Assembly: GCF_014696615.1 (NCBI RefSeq)
Contig: NZ_JACJQJ010000018.1
Span: 62,001-126,000 of the forward strand
DNA: 64,000 bases
Reading direction: 5' to 3'
From: Nostoc linckia FACHB-104
GTDB taxonomy: Bacteria > Cyanobacteriota > Cyanobacteriia > Cyanobacteriales > Nostocaceae
In this document: positions 15,562-25,800 of the stretch, one piece after another
Numbering within the stretch: position 1 is the first letter of the stretch
Layout: the number at the start of each line of letters is the position of its first letter
Notes under the pieces: generated by a model
What the model was told of the DNA's origin: nothing
Database searches by the model: none
Seen by the model: the letters and a program-made list of their open reading frames with translations, nothing else
Translations under genes and position numbers: made by a program

Positions 15562-18531
15562 ATGAATAATAGGCTTCATGGCAACAATACTTTGACATCA
15601 GAGTATCAGCCATCATCTTTAAACCCACCCGTAAACCTTGAGAAGCAGAATAATTATTCCCTAGAATTAGGAGCACCAATTCCCCAGGATCACCAGGCAC
15701 AGCAGGGATTAATCAAGTCTTTATTTCAGCGTTTTTATAATCTTTCTATTGGACGTAAACAGCTGATTGCTTTAATTGCATCAGAATTAGTATCGATTGT
15801 TGGCATTAGTTTAGTAGGAAGATACTTAATTACAAGTAATTTACAAACTCTTTCACTTGAGCAAGCCAAGTCAGAGTTAGCTGTTACAGATATCAATTAC
15901 AATATCAAAGTTAATCAGATGGGCTTTGGTTTCCGGGGACAATCTGATAATGCAGCCATTATTGAAGCGGCAGTTTTGCATAGTTCAGGTAAACTATTAC
16001 AGCCGGAATTAAGAACTGAAGTCAAACAAATTCTAGAAAACGAAATCAAGGCCAGAAAAATTGAATACGCTACCTTGGTGGGCAAAGATTTAAGGATTAT
16101 TGCTAATGGCAATGCTAATCGGGAAGGTGAAACTTTTAATCCCGATAATTTGGTGAGTGAGGTATTAAATAACCCTCAACAAATTAAAGCCACAAGAACT
16201 ATCAGTTGGGCAGAGATTAGCAAAGAATCGCCTGTCTTACCTGAAGGATTCAGAAACCAAAATGCCTTGATTCGTTACACCGTAACACCTGTAAAAGACT
16301 CCAAAAACCAAGAAGTTGTTGGTGCTTTAATTTCTGGAGATATTGTCAATGGTAAAGATCCCATCGTTAGGGGAACATTACAAGCTACTGGCGGTGGCTA
16401 TAGTGCTGTTTACCTACGTCAAGCAACGGGTGAATTTTCTTTAGCAACAGCTTTGGATCAAGGTTCATCTAAAGATATTAATCAAGCACAAGCAAATGTG
16501 CAATTACCGGAAACCGGGAAAAATTTATTGGCAGCAGCAATATCAGCCAACGGTAGTGCAGTTACCGGCAGAATAAAAGTAGGTAACCAAACTTACACGA
16601 TGGCAGCCAAGGCAGTACCTAATAAAACCATTGAAACAAATGATGGTTCAACTACCGTAGTAGATGAAAACTCAGTAGCGGTTTTAGTGCGAGGAACTCC
16701 AGAAACTGCGCTCAATCAATTGCTAGAAAATAGCTTTTGGGTAGAAGTTCTGACCATAGTTTTAGCATTATTAATCATATCGTTTTGGGCACTCGTATTT
16801 AGACGAGGAATTGTCAAACCAATTCAGCATTTAGAGCAAACAGCCCAAAAATTTGCCACAGGCGATCGCACCGCTCGGGCTGAGATTTTTGCCACTGATG
16901 AAGTCGGGCAATTGGCTAACACTTTTAATCAAATGGCAGATAAGCTGACAGAACAAGCAATTCGCCAAGAAAATGAAGCCAAACTATCACAAATAGTCAA
17001 TGAAATTACAGCTCGCTTCCGGGGTACGCTCAACGCTAAAAAAATCCTCAATGTTGCAGTCAGCAGTACCAGAGAAGCTATCAAAGCAGATCGCGTCATT
17101 GTCTATCGCTTTAATGAAAATTGGGAAGGCACAATTATTGCAGAATCCGTAAGTAATGATTGGCCATCCTGTCTAGGAGAACAAATTGCCGATCCTTGTT
17201 TTGCTAGAGATTATGTTCAAAAATATCAAAAAGGCCGGGTGCAAGGCCTAGCAAATATCTATGCTGCCGGCTTGGGTGATTGTCACCTAGCGCAACTAGA
17301 AAGATTTGCCGTCAAAGCCAATTTAGTCGCACCAATTTTAATTGACAACAAACTCTATGGTTTGTTGATCGCCCATCAATGTTCCGGTTTCCGGGAGTGG
17401 GAAGATTTAGAAATTAATTTGTTGAAGCAGGTAGCAATTCCTGTTGGCTATGCGCTAGAGCAATCATCGCTTTTAGAACAAATAGATACATCTCGTTCTC
17501 GCGCCGAATTAACCGCACTAGAACAACGTCAACAAAACGAAGCTTTACAACAGCAAATCCTCACACTCCTCAGTGATATCGAAGGCGCATTTCAAGGTGA
17601 CCTGACAGTGCGATCGGAAGTGACTTATGGAGAACTAGGAACTGTAGCCGACTTTTTCAACTCGATTGTGGAAAGTCTGCGAGTGATTGTCACCAAAGTG
17701 AAAGCATCTGCTATCCAGGTGAATACAGCCCTTGGTAAAAACGAAGTAGCTATCCGTCAACTTGCTGATAAAGCCCTTAAACAAGCAGACGATATTAGTC
17801 TCGGCTTAAATAGCATTCACCAAATGAAAGTTTCGATTGAAGCTGTAGCCGAAAATGCCCGACAAGCTGCGCTAGTGGCTCACAGAGCATCTTCCACGGC
17901 TCAACAAAATGGCGAGGCAATGGATCAAGCTGTACAAAACACCATGAAATTGCGTTCCACAATTGGTGATACGGCTAAAAAAGTCAAGCGTTTAGGAGAA
18001 TCTTCGCAGCAAATTTCTCATGTAGTCGCCTTGATTAACCAAATAGCTATGCAAACTAACTTTTTAGCCATCAATGCTGGTTTGGAAGCCACCAGATCCG
18101 GTACAGAAGGCGAAGGTTTTGCAATTATTGCTGAAGAAGTTGCTTCCCTAGCAGCCCGTTGCGCTGATGCTACCCAAGAAATTGAGCAGATAGTCAAGAA
18201 AATTCAACGGGAAACAACTGAAGTAGTCAAAGCTATGGAACAGGGAACTCAGCAGGTAGTAGAAGGTACTCACATTGTAGAAAATGCCAAAACCTCCCTG
18301 AATCAAATTCTCAATGTCTCTGCACAAATTGATGATTTAGTCCAGTCAATTTCTGCAGCCACAGCATCTCAAGTACAAACATCGCAAGCAGTCAGCAAGT
18401 TAATGCAAGACATCTCCAAAGTCTCAGTACTGACTAGCGACGACTCACGCAAAGTTTGCCAATCTCTACAACAAACTGTGGAAATTTCGCAAGAATTGCA
18501 AGCAACTGTAGAGATGTTCAAAGTCAATTAA
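15562..18531 (+). CDS. PixJ-like photoreceptor methyl-accepting chemotaxis protein
   Basis: 989 residues. Layout: cytoplasmic N-terminus, TM1 about 68-90, an extracytoplasmic cache-like sensor region about 95-390, TM2 about 392-415, a HAMP domain, a GAF domain about 480-650, and an MCP signalling domain. The GAF domain carries both cyanobacteriochrome cysteines: the DPCF motif (DXCF type, C546) and the chromophore-attaching Cys-His pair (C574-H575 in GLGDCHLAQLERF). DXCF cyanobacteriochromes such as PixJ typically sense blue/green light. The signalling tip reads TNFLAINAGLEATRSG and GEGFAIIAEEVASLA. I infer a phototaxis transducer. No che/pil genes lie next to it, and a strong terminator follows 27 bp after the stop. 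Confidence 0.92.
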   Translation: MNNRLHGNNTLTSEYQPSSLNPPVNLEKQNNYSLELGAPIPQDHQAQQGLIKSLFQRFYNLSIGRKQLIALIASELVSIVGISLVGRYLITSNLQTLSLEQAKSELAVTDINYNIKVNQMGFGFRGQSDNAAIIEAAVLHSSGKLLQPELRTEVKQILENEIKARKIEYATLVGKDLRIIANGNANREGETFNPDNLVSEVLNNPQQIKATRTISWAEISKESPVLPEGFRNQNALIRYTVTPVKDSKNQEVVGALISGDIVNGKDPIVRGTLQATGGGYSAVYLRQATGEFSLATALDQGSSKDINQAQANVQLPETGKNLLAAAISANGSAVTGRIKVGNQTYTMAAKAVPNKTIETNDGSTTVVDENSVAVLVRGTPETALNQLLENSFWVEVLTIVLALLIISFWALVFRRGIVKPIQHLEQTAQKFATGDRTARAEIFATDEVGQLANTFNQMADKLTEQAIRQENEAKLSQIVNEITARFRGTLNAKKILNVAVSSTREAIKADRVIVYRFNENWEGTIIAESVSNDWPSCLGEQIADPCFARDYVQKYQKGRVQGLANIYAAGLGDCHLAQLERFAVKANLVAPILIDNKLYGLLIAHQCSGFREWEDLEINLLKQVAIPVGYALEQSSLLEQIDTSRSRAELTALEQRQQNEALQQQILTLLSDIEGAFQGDLTVRSEVTYGELGTVADFFNSIVESLRVIVTKVKASAIQVNTALGKNEVAIRQLADKALKQADDISLGLNSIHQMKVSIEAVAENARQAALVAHRASSTAQQNGEAMDQAVQNTMKLRSTIGDTAKKVKRLGESSQQISHVVALINQIAMQTNFLAINAGLEATRSGTEGEGFAIIAEEVASLAARCADATQEIEQIVKKIQRETTEVVKAMEQGTQQVVEGTHIVENAKTSLNQILNVSAQIDDLVQSISAATASQVQTSQAVSKLMQDISKVSVLTSDDSRKVCQSLQQTVEISQELQATVEMFKVN

Positions 18532-18558
18532 CTGCTTTCACACTTGCTGGCTAGTAAT

Positions 18559-18588
18559 AAGGTCATCCTTATTAAGGGATGACCTTTT
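18559..18588 (+). terminator. Rho-independent terminator of the chemoreceptor gene
   Basis: A perfect 10-bp stem (AAGGTCATCC with GGATGACCTT), an 8-nt loop, and a following TT run sit 27 bp after the stop codon. Confidence 0.85.
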
Positions 18589-18918
18589 ACTATTTTGGGA
18601 TAAAAAAATTCTCCCAAATAAAGCTACACATAAACAGCAGGGGGAGAATTATCTGTAGCCAGAATTTAGAGCAATGGTATTACCCAATGCAAACATTTCC
18701 CTACATCAAGCAAGAAACACTGAGATAGCGGTACTATCATCATGAAATTACCGTGCTGAGACAGTAGCGGATTATAAAGAATTGGTATTAGCTAATCATT
18801 GATATATAGTCATAATTGCTACACAATGGTAAAATAACCCTACAATATCAATTAAGCAAGTAAAAAGTTATTCTATTTCCCTATTTTCATGGCTTAGCTT
18901 AAATATCCGCTCTTTTTT

Positions 18919-21879
18919 ATGAAGCCCCTTGGTAAAGTTTTACAACAGGCTGACCTCATCTCATCAGAACAGATAGAGATCGCTCTTCAAGAGCAGAAGC
19001 AGTATGCTGGCGTGAGGCTGGGTGAAATTCTCGTCTCGCATGGATGGCTCAAACAAGAAACAGCTGATTTTTTCTCTGAGCAATGGCCTGCTGTGGTGCA
19101 ACAGCAAGCAAAAATGCCCTTGGGAATGTATTTAAAAGATGCTGGGTTGTTAGATGAGCAGCAAATCGTAACTATTCTTGCAGAACAAGCATATAAAGGA
19201 TTGCGCTTTGGCGAATTAGCTATAGTTAAGGGTTGGCTGAAACCAAATACAATCAAATTTTTTCTGGAGCATCTGGTTTTGGAAACACAACATCAGGGAG
19301 AAGAATTCACTAATGGCTCTCTAGAGCAAATAGAGCGATCGCAGGCCAACAGGGAACCGCAAAATAACCTGAACGCCTCGAGTCAGATTTCTCAATCAGG
19401 TGTTGCTCCGCATTCGGCAGAGTCGGAATCTACTAATTTAAGACTATTTAATCGCAGCACAATTAAATTATTCAAATTAGAAACAAAAGCTAGTTCGCCA
19501 GAAACTGTGCTGACAGAAGTGCTTTACTGGACTGATGGCCAGCCAATTCTCACCCAGAAGCTTTGTCGATTAATTTCCGAGTCAGCAGATTTTATTGCTA
19601 GAGGTACAGAAGCCGAAAAAGTGCAACAGCTAGTAGAAACCCGCTTGATTAACAATTGGGAAACACAAGTAGCAGCTGAGCATTTACATACAATTAGCAA
19701 CAGTCTCCTGAAAAATCAGCAATGCAAACCTTTATCGTTGTTGCAACTGTATCAACAAGTCTGGCAGCAGGGAGAAGTAGAAGCCAATAGTTCTCCAGAA
19801 CAAACTGAGCTTTTACACTTGCGATTATTAGTCAAGCAAAATAACAAGCTGAGAGTGGCTAATCGCATTTATCAATTGGTTTTTGATGATAATTGGATCA
19901 AGCAGGAATTAGCCAAATTAAAATTATTTAGCCACAGCACAATCAAATTATTCAAATTAGAAGAAAGAGCTAGTTGCCCAGATATTGTCTTGGCAGAAGT
20001 ACTATCTTGGACAGAAGGACAGCCATTACTAACACAAAAAGTTTGCCAATTGCTGTCTGATTCCAAAGCTTTTATTCCTCAAGGGGCAGAAGCCGAAAAA
20101 GTGCAAAAGCTAGTACAAACACGCTTAATTAATAATTGGGAAACACAAGTAGCTGCTGAACATTTACAGAAAATTCGTGATAGCATCATCAAAAATCAGC
20201 AATCCAACCCTTTAGCATTGTTGGAATGTTACTTACAAATTTGGCAGCAGGAAGAAGTCGTAACTAATAATAGCCCAGAACAAATAGAACTCTTAAATTT
20301 GGGATTGATAGTGAAACAGCATGGCAAGCTGAAAGTTGCCAACCGCATTTATAAATCGGTGTTTGATACTTATTGGATCAAGCAAGAATCAGCTAAATTA
20401 AGACTGTATAGCCTGAATACCATCAAATTATTTAATTTAGATTCTAAGGCCAGTTCACCTACAGATTTACTCTCAGAAGTACTTTATTGGACAGATGCTC
20501 AACCGATTTTGACGGAAAAGCTTTGTCGATTACTATCAGAGATAGATGGTTTTATTCCCGCAGGTGCAGAAGCCGCAAAAGTACAACAATTAGTACAAAC
20601 CCACTTGATTAACAATTGGGAAAATCAGATAGCATCTGAGCATTTACAAACAATTCGTGACGGTATTATCTCCAATCAGGAATCCGATGCCTTATCTTTA
20701 CTAGAACTATACCAACAAATTTGGCAGCAAGGAGAAATTGTTGCTAATCAAAGCCCAGAACAAGCAGAACTCCTAGATTTGGGGTTGATAGTGCAACAGC
20801 ACGACAAATTGAGAGTGGCGAATCGGATTTATCAATTAGTGTTCGATCGCCAGTGGATAGAACGAGAATTAGAAGCCATTCTCCATCCAGCAATGGCAAA
20901 AACAGCAATAAATAATTCCACTCCCTCAGTTACGGCTTTTAGTGGTGCTAAGACTGCTATTGCTTATGCAGAAAATCGGGGCGAGAAAAAATTGTGGGCT
21001 TTACTAGGAATAGCTGCCTTGATGGTATGTGGTTCTGGCTTAATGCTCATTGGGTTAAATATCTTTAAGTGGCTAGAAGTCGAAACGATTTTTAAACGCG
21101 GTAATGATTTATTGCACCAAGGAGAGTATCAACAAGCGATCACTAAATACAACAAACTGTTAAAAATTGATAGCAACTACTATCAATCTTGGACTAACCG
21201 TGGCTATGCTTTAGCGGGAATGAAGGACTACAAGCAAATGCTAGAATCCTGCACCACAGCCACAATTATTCAACCAAGTGCAGTTTACGCTTGGAATTGC
21301 CGTGGTGAAGCCCTATATAATCTCAAGCAATACGAACAAGCGATCGCAGCTTTTGATAAAGCCATTGCCCTTAACCCCAAAGATCCTGTTTTCTGGGTGA
21401 ATAAAACCGACTCACTACTAGCGCTCAAGCAACCAGATGCAGCAATTGCCGCAATTAGTCAAGCAATTGAAATGTTGAAAAAGCTGCAAGAAGCCGAGGG
21501 GCAAGAATCCCATGCTAAAGAGTTATCAGTTGCCTTTAGTTATCAAGCCAAGGCATTTTCTCAAAAACAAGACCACCAAGCAGCACTGAACGCCTATGAC
21601 CAAGCATTAAAGTATAATCCCCAATACTTTACAGCTTTGCGGGGTAAAGGAATCGCACTACAAGGATTAAAACGAGACGATCAAGCGATCGGCCAATTTT
21701 ATCTAATGCTAGAGCATCCGCAACTGAGCAATTCCCAAAAAGCCGAAACTTGGTATTACTTAGGCTTGAGCCTTTGTGAATTCAAACAACATACAAAAGC
21801 GATCGCAGCTTTTGATGAAGCTTTAAAGCTGCAACCCAATTACGAAGCCGCAGAGCAAGGAAAGAGAAATTGCCGATAG
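18919..21879 (+). CDS. Membrane TPR protein with three STAND-lid-like repeats
   Basis: 986 residues. The N-terminus has two copies of an LGxxLxxxGLxxxxQIxxxLxxQ unit (about 3-55 and 66-118) resembling the GspE/PilB N-terminal domain. Three tandem 160-residue repeats follow, starting near residues 174, 334 and 494; each contains WTxxQPxLTxKLCxL, NNWExQxxxEHL and ANRIYxxVFD. These match the helical lid/winged region after the NTPase core of cyanobacterial AAA_35-type STAND proteins, but no Walker A or B motif is present. A membrane segment at about 692-713 precedes C-terminal TPRs (714-986), so the two halves should lie on opposite sides of a membrane. Function unknown; the layout suggests an adaptor. 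Confidence 0.8.
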   Translation: MKPLGKVLQQADLISSEQIEIALQEQKQYAGVRLGEILVSHGWLKQETADFFSEQWPAVVQQQAKMPLGMYLKDAGLLDEQQIVTILAEQAYKGLRFGELAIVKGWLKPNTIKFFLEHLVLETQHQGEEFTNGSLEQIERSQANREPQNNLNASSQISQSGVAPHSAESESTNLRLFNRSTIKLFKLETKASSPETVLTEVLYWTDGQPILTQKLCRLISESADFIARGTEAEKVQQLVETRLINNWETQVAAEHLHTISNSLLKNQQCKPLSLLQLYQQVWQQGEVEANSSPEQTELLHLRLLVKQNNKLRVANRIYQLVFDDNWIKQELAKLKLFSHSTIKLFKLEERASCPDIVLAEVLSWTEGQPLLTQKVCQLLSDSKAFIPQGAEAEKVQKLVQTRLINNWETQVAAEHLQKIRDSIIKNQQSNPLALLECYLQIWQQEEVVTNNSPEQIELLNLGLIVKQHGKLKVANRIYKSVFDTYWIKQESAKLRLYSLNTIKLFNLDSKASSPTDLLSEVLYWTDAQPILTEKLCRLLSEIDGFIPAGAEAAKVQQLVQTHLINNWENQIASEHLQTIRDGIISNQESDALSLLELYQQIWQQGEIVANQSPEQAELLDLGLIVQQHDKLRVANRIYQLVFDRQWIERELEAILHPAMAKTAINNSTPSVTAFSGAKTAIAYAENRGEKKLWALLGIAALMVCGSGLMLIGLNIFKWLEVETIFKRGNDLLHQGEYQQAITKYNKLLKIDSNYYQSWTNRGYALAGMKDYKQMLESCTTATIIQPSAVYAWNCRGEALYNLKQYEQAIAAFDKAIALNPKDPVFWVNKTDSLLALKQPDAAIAAISQAIEMLKKLQEAEGQESHAKELSVAFSYQAKAFSQKQDHQAALNAYDQALKYNPQYFTALRGKGIALQGLKRDDQAIGQFYLMLEHPQLSNSQKAETWYYLGLSLCEFKQHTKAIAAFDEALKLQPNYEAAEQGKRNCR

Positions 21880-21986
21880 CTTGGTGGTTTGACAAGCTGA
21901 AGGCAGGAGGCAGAAGGGAACAAGGGTTTACACCTCTTTGTTCATACAGTGTTTGCAATTGGGAGAAGTTTGAATCTTCTCCCAAT

Positions 21987-22133
21987 GGGGAATTCCAGAA
22001 ATTAAATTATCCAGTGTTCAGAGCGAAGGCTATATATAGTATTCTTCCCCCTCTGCTCCCTCTGCTTCCTCTGCTTCCCCTACTCCCTCTGCTCAAGGGA
22101 GCGATTGATTATTTTTTTATTTGGGAGTTCCCT
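21987..22133. mobile_element. MITE-like element, family 2, copy a
   Basis: It begins GGGGAATTCCAGAAATTAAA and ends TTGGGAGTTCCCT, with a core of pyrimidine-rich CCCTCTGCT repeats. It matches copies at 36007-36228 and 52854-52977, whose ends are AGGGACTTCCAG and TGGAAGTCCCT. Non-coding. Confidence 0.7.
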
Positions 22134-22211
22134 GTAGTGATGGTTGTGCAAACATGTAAAAACAAAAGCTAGTATTATTTATTACTTGACGTTCTTCAAG
22201 CCAAAGATAGA

Positions 22212-22736
22212 TTATCTAAATGGCCACCAAGAAGGTTTGGTATCCGTATAAATCCGGCTAATAGTTCGCACATCAGGAGCTTGTGCTTGCTTAAAATCAC
22301 TACCCAAAATTGCATATAGAGCCTGAGAGGGGTTATCTGTAGACTGAAAAGTAAATAAAAGCTGGGCAGTGTAATGATCGCAACCAACACCTCTACGGGC
22401 TACAGCACAGACGGTAGATTGACCATTGAGCTTGTCAGTTGTCAAATATTGAGAAGTGCCTTTGTCATAAACGGCCTGTAAATTTGTAGCTGCATTTTGA
22501 CAGGTTTTTAGAGCATCTTCGTCAGAGAAATATTGGGGCAGAAATTTAAAGAGTGTGTGTTCTTTGGCAGTGTTTTCTTGAAGTAAAGTAACAACTACCG
22601 TAGGAGTATTAGCATCATTCCGACAGCTAACTTCTACTGTGCTAGTAGCTGTACTGGGTACAGAGAGCGCCGCTACTGCACCTAAAGCCCAAAGGGGAAC
22701 TGTTCCCATTGTCAACCAAGAGTGGTTTCTACTCAT
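22212..22736 (-). CDS. COP23-domain exported protein
   Basis: 174 residues from the ATG at 22736, chosen because GAAAGGAAG lies about 10 nt upstream and the N-terminus then reads as a signal peptide (WLTMGTVPLWALGAVAALSVPSTA region). The mature part has the four-cysteine pattern of the COP23 family (circadian oscillating polypeptide of cyanobacteria): VSCRND, LKTCQNAA, STVCAV and GVGCDHY, with the LLFTFQ stretch. Family function is unknown; members are membrane-associated or secreted. It is divergent from the TpsA-like gene, so the 153-bp spacer at 22737-22889 should hold both promoters. Confidence 0.8.
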   Translation of the reverse strand: MSRNHSWLTMGTVPLWALGAVAALSVPSTATSTVEVSCRNDANTPTVVVTLLQENTAKEHTLFKFLPQYFSDEDALKTCQNAATNLQAVYDKGTSQYLTTDKLNGQSTVCAVARRGVGCDHYTAQLLFTFQSTDNPSQALYAILGSDFKQAQAPDVRTISRIYTDTKPSWWPFR

Positions 22737-22889
22737 TTTTACTGACTTCCTTTCTTGACCGAAAATTACAGTTGCATATAGACTCAATATTATTATTTTT
22801 TTAGTTGAATTTACTGAAATTCACACTAAAAAAAGCTTTAAGTAAATTTTAAGTAAAGTTTACGTGGGGTTTATTTTCCCCTGTAGAAA

Positions 22890-25800
22890 ATGAAACAAGT
22901 CCCTCGCCAAATTCTGATTACCTGTAGTATTTATCTCTGCTGTTTATTTGCTGGTTACTCTGCATCTGCACAAATTTCTTCAGATAGCAGCGTTGGTACT
23001 CAGGTGAATATTTCTGGCTCCTCTAGCAACATCTATGAAATTACTGGGGGTTCGCAAGTAGGTAGCAACCTTTTCCATAGCTTTCGAGAATTTTCTGTAC
23101 CCACTGGCGGCGAGGCTTTTTTCAATAACAACACAAATTTAAATAACATTACTAATATCATCAACCGCGTCACAGGCGGCTCTATTTCTAATATTGATGG
23201 TTTAATCAGAGAAAATTATGGCGCAAATTTTATTCTGATTAATCCTAGCGGCATTAATTTTGGTAGCACAGCACGATTGGATATTGGTGGTTCTTTTTTG
23301 GCCAGTACAGCGGAAATTGTCAAATTTGCTGATGGGGCAGAATTTAGTGCTACTAATATAGCAACTCCCCCGTTACTAACAGTTAGTGTGCCAGTGGGTT
23401 TGCAATTTGGGCAAAATCCGGCAGCCATTCGGATTCAAGGTCAGGGACACAATGTCACCTTACCCAATCGTATCTTCTCACCAGTAAGTCGAGGGATTAG
23501 CAACGGCTTGGCAGTCCAACCTGGTAAGACTTTGGCTTTGGTAGGAGGCGGAATTATTTCCGAGGGTGGTACTTTGACAGCCGAGGGCGGACGTGTTGAT
23601 TTAGGTAGCGTTGCAGGTGGTTTAGTCAGTCTCAATCCTAATTCCCAAGGTTGGAGTTTGGGATATGAAGGAGTAAGTAATTTTAGGGATATTAACCTTG
23701 CTCAAAAATCCTTAGCTGATACCAGTGGCGCAGGTAGTGGCTCGATTCAGTTACAGGGGCGAAACATTGGTATCCGCGATGGTTCATTGGCATTAATTCA
23801 AACCCAAGGTACAGAATCAGCAGGTAACATTGATGCGAAAGCTACTGATGCAGTGACAGTGGTTGGCACTACCGCTGATGGGCTACTTTCTAGCTACTTA
23901 TTGGCAGAAACTTTAGGTGCTGGAAAAAGTGGAGATATCAATGTTGTAGCCCCCCGCGTACTTGTTCAAGATGGAGCTGCGATCGCTACGTTTACATATA
24001 CGGGGGCTGTTGGTGGCAATGTGAATATCAATGCTGCACAATCAGTGCAGGTAATTGGCTCATCACCTGTTAACCCTAACTCTTTCACGAATATTACGGC
24101 AGCAACTTTTGGTGCGGGGAATGCGGGTACTCTCAATATATCCACAGCACAGTTGAGCGCATTTTCTGGTGGCACGATCGCATCCCTCACAGCTGGTAGT
24201 ACTGGTGCTGGTGGTAATGTCAATATCAATGCCACTAACTTAGTGGAATTAGTTGGTGTTGCACCAGCCGTTTTTACCCCTAGCGCCATCTCATCTGCCA
24301 CTAGTGGTAAGGGAAAAGCTGGTAGCGTTGCTATTAATACTCAGCGTGTAGTGATTAAAGATGGTGGTAGAGTAGATGCTTCCACCCTGGAAAGCGGCCC
24401 TGCTGGCAGCATTACTATTAATGCCACAGAGTCAGTAGATGTGAGTGGTACAGTTCCCGGTTCGGTCAATCCCAGTTTGATTATCTCCGCTGCGAATATC
24501 ATCGATCCAGCTTTGCAACAGTTATTACAGGTACCGCCTGTACCCAGTGGGGCATCGGGGGACGTAACCATTAACACAGGAAGATTCACAGTGACAAATG
24601 GGGCGCAAGCAACTGTGAGGAATGATGGCCCGGGGGATGCAGGCACACTACGAGTAAATGCTGACTCGATTTTGTTGAGTAATCAAGGTGGCATTACCGC
24701 AGTAACTACCGGAGGTAAAGGTGGCACCATTGATTTAAAAGTCAAAGATACCTTAGAGATGTCTGGTAGCAGCCAGATATCTAGCGATAATTTGGGCGGA
24801 GGAGCCGCGGGAAACTTAACAATTGATACAGGTAAATTAAAAATGAGCGATCGCTCGTTTTTCTCTGCACTTACCTATGGTGAAGGTAAAGGCGGAGACC
24901 TTAACATCCGTGCTGCTGACTCCATCGAAATAGTAGGGACTGGATTTGCCGAGTTCCAAGGAATCTTTCAGGTGGGAGCTATATTAGGAACTCTCAAACC
25001 CACTGATAGAGGCACTGGCATGTTTATTGGCTCTGTTGGTGCAGGTACTTCCGGTAACCTCAATCTGGAGACTCGTTCCCTCAAGATGCAGAATGGCGGC
25101 ATTATCTTCAGTCCCACATTTACCTCAGGGGTAGGAGGAACTGTCAATATCCGCGCCAGCGATTTTATAGATGTGAATGGTTCTGCCATTCAAACTGGAA
25201 ATGTCCGCGGCAGTACTGGTACAGCTAGTGACATCAGCATTGAGACCAGGCAGTTAAGATTGCAAGATGGCGGTACAATTATCAGTCCTACTTTAGGTAA
25301 TGGTGCAGGTGGGGATGTATTGATTAAAGCCAGCGATTCTGTGCAAATAGAAAGAACGCCACTCGGAGCTGCATTGTTAACAGGTATCTACACTAACACT
25401 ACCTTTGGTACAGGCCAGGGCGGCGACCTGCGAATTGATACAGGCAAACTATTTGTCCAAGATGGGGTAATTGGTAGTAATACAGGCAGTTCCCTGCCAT
25501 TTGGTGTGATTCCCTTTGGTGGCACTGGGGGCAATGTCATAGTTAATGCCACTGAGTCTGTAGAAATTGCTGGTATTCTCCCTGATGCGAGATTTCCTAG
25601 CGGTTTGGGTACTACAGGGTTTAGCGCATCTCGCTCTGGAGACTTAACGATTTCTACCAAAAAACTCATTTTGCGTGATGGGGCAGATGCATCAACTGCT
25701 ACCTTGGGTGCAGGAAAGGGGGGAACTTTAACTGTCAACGCCTCAGAGTCAATTGAACTCAGCGGTACTAAAGTCGGTGATTTGGTTCTTGGGGGTATAT

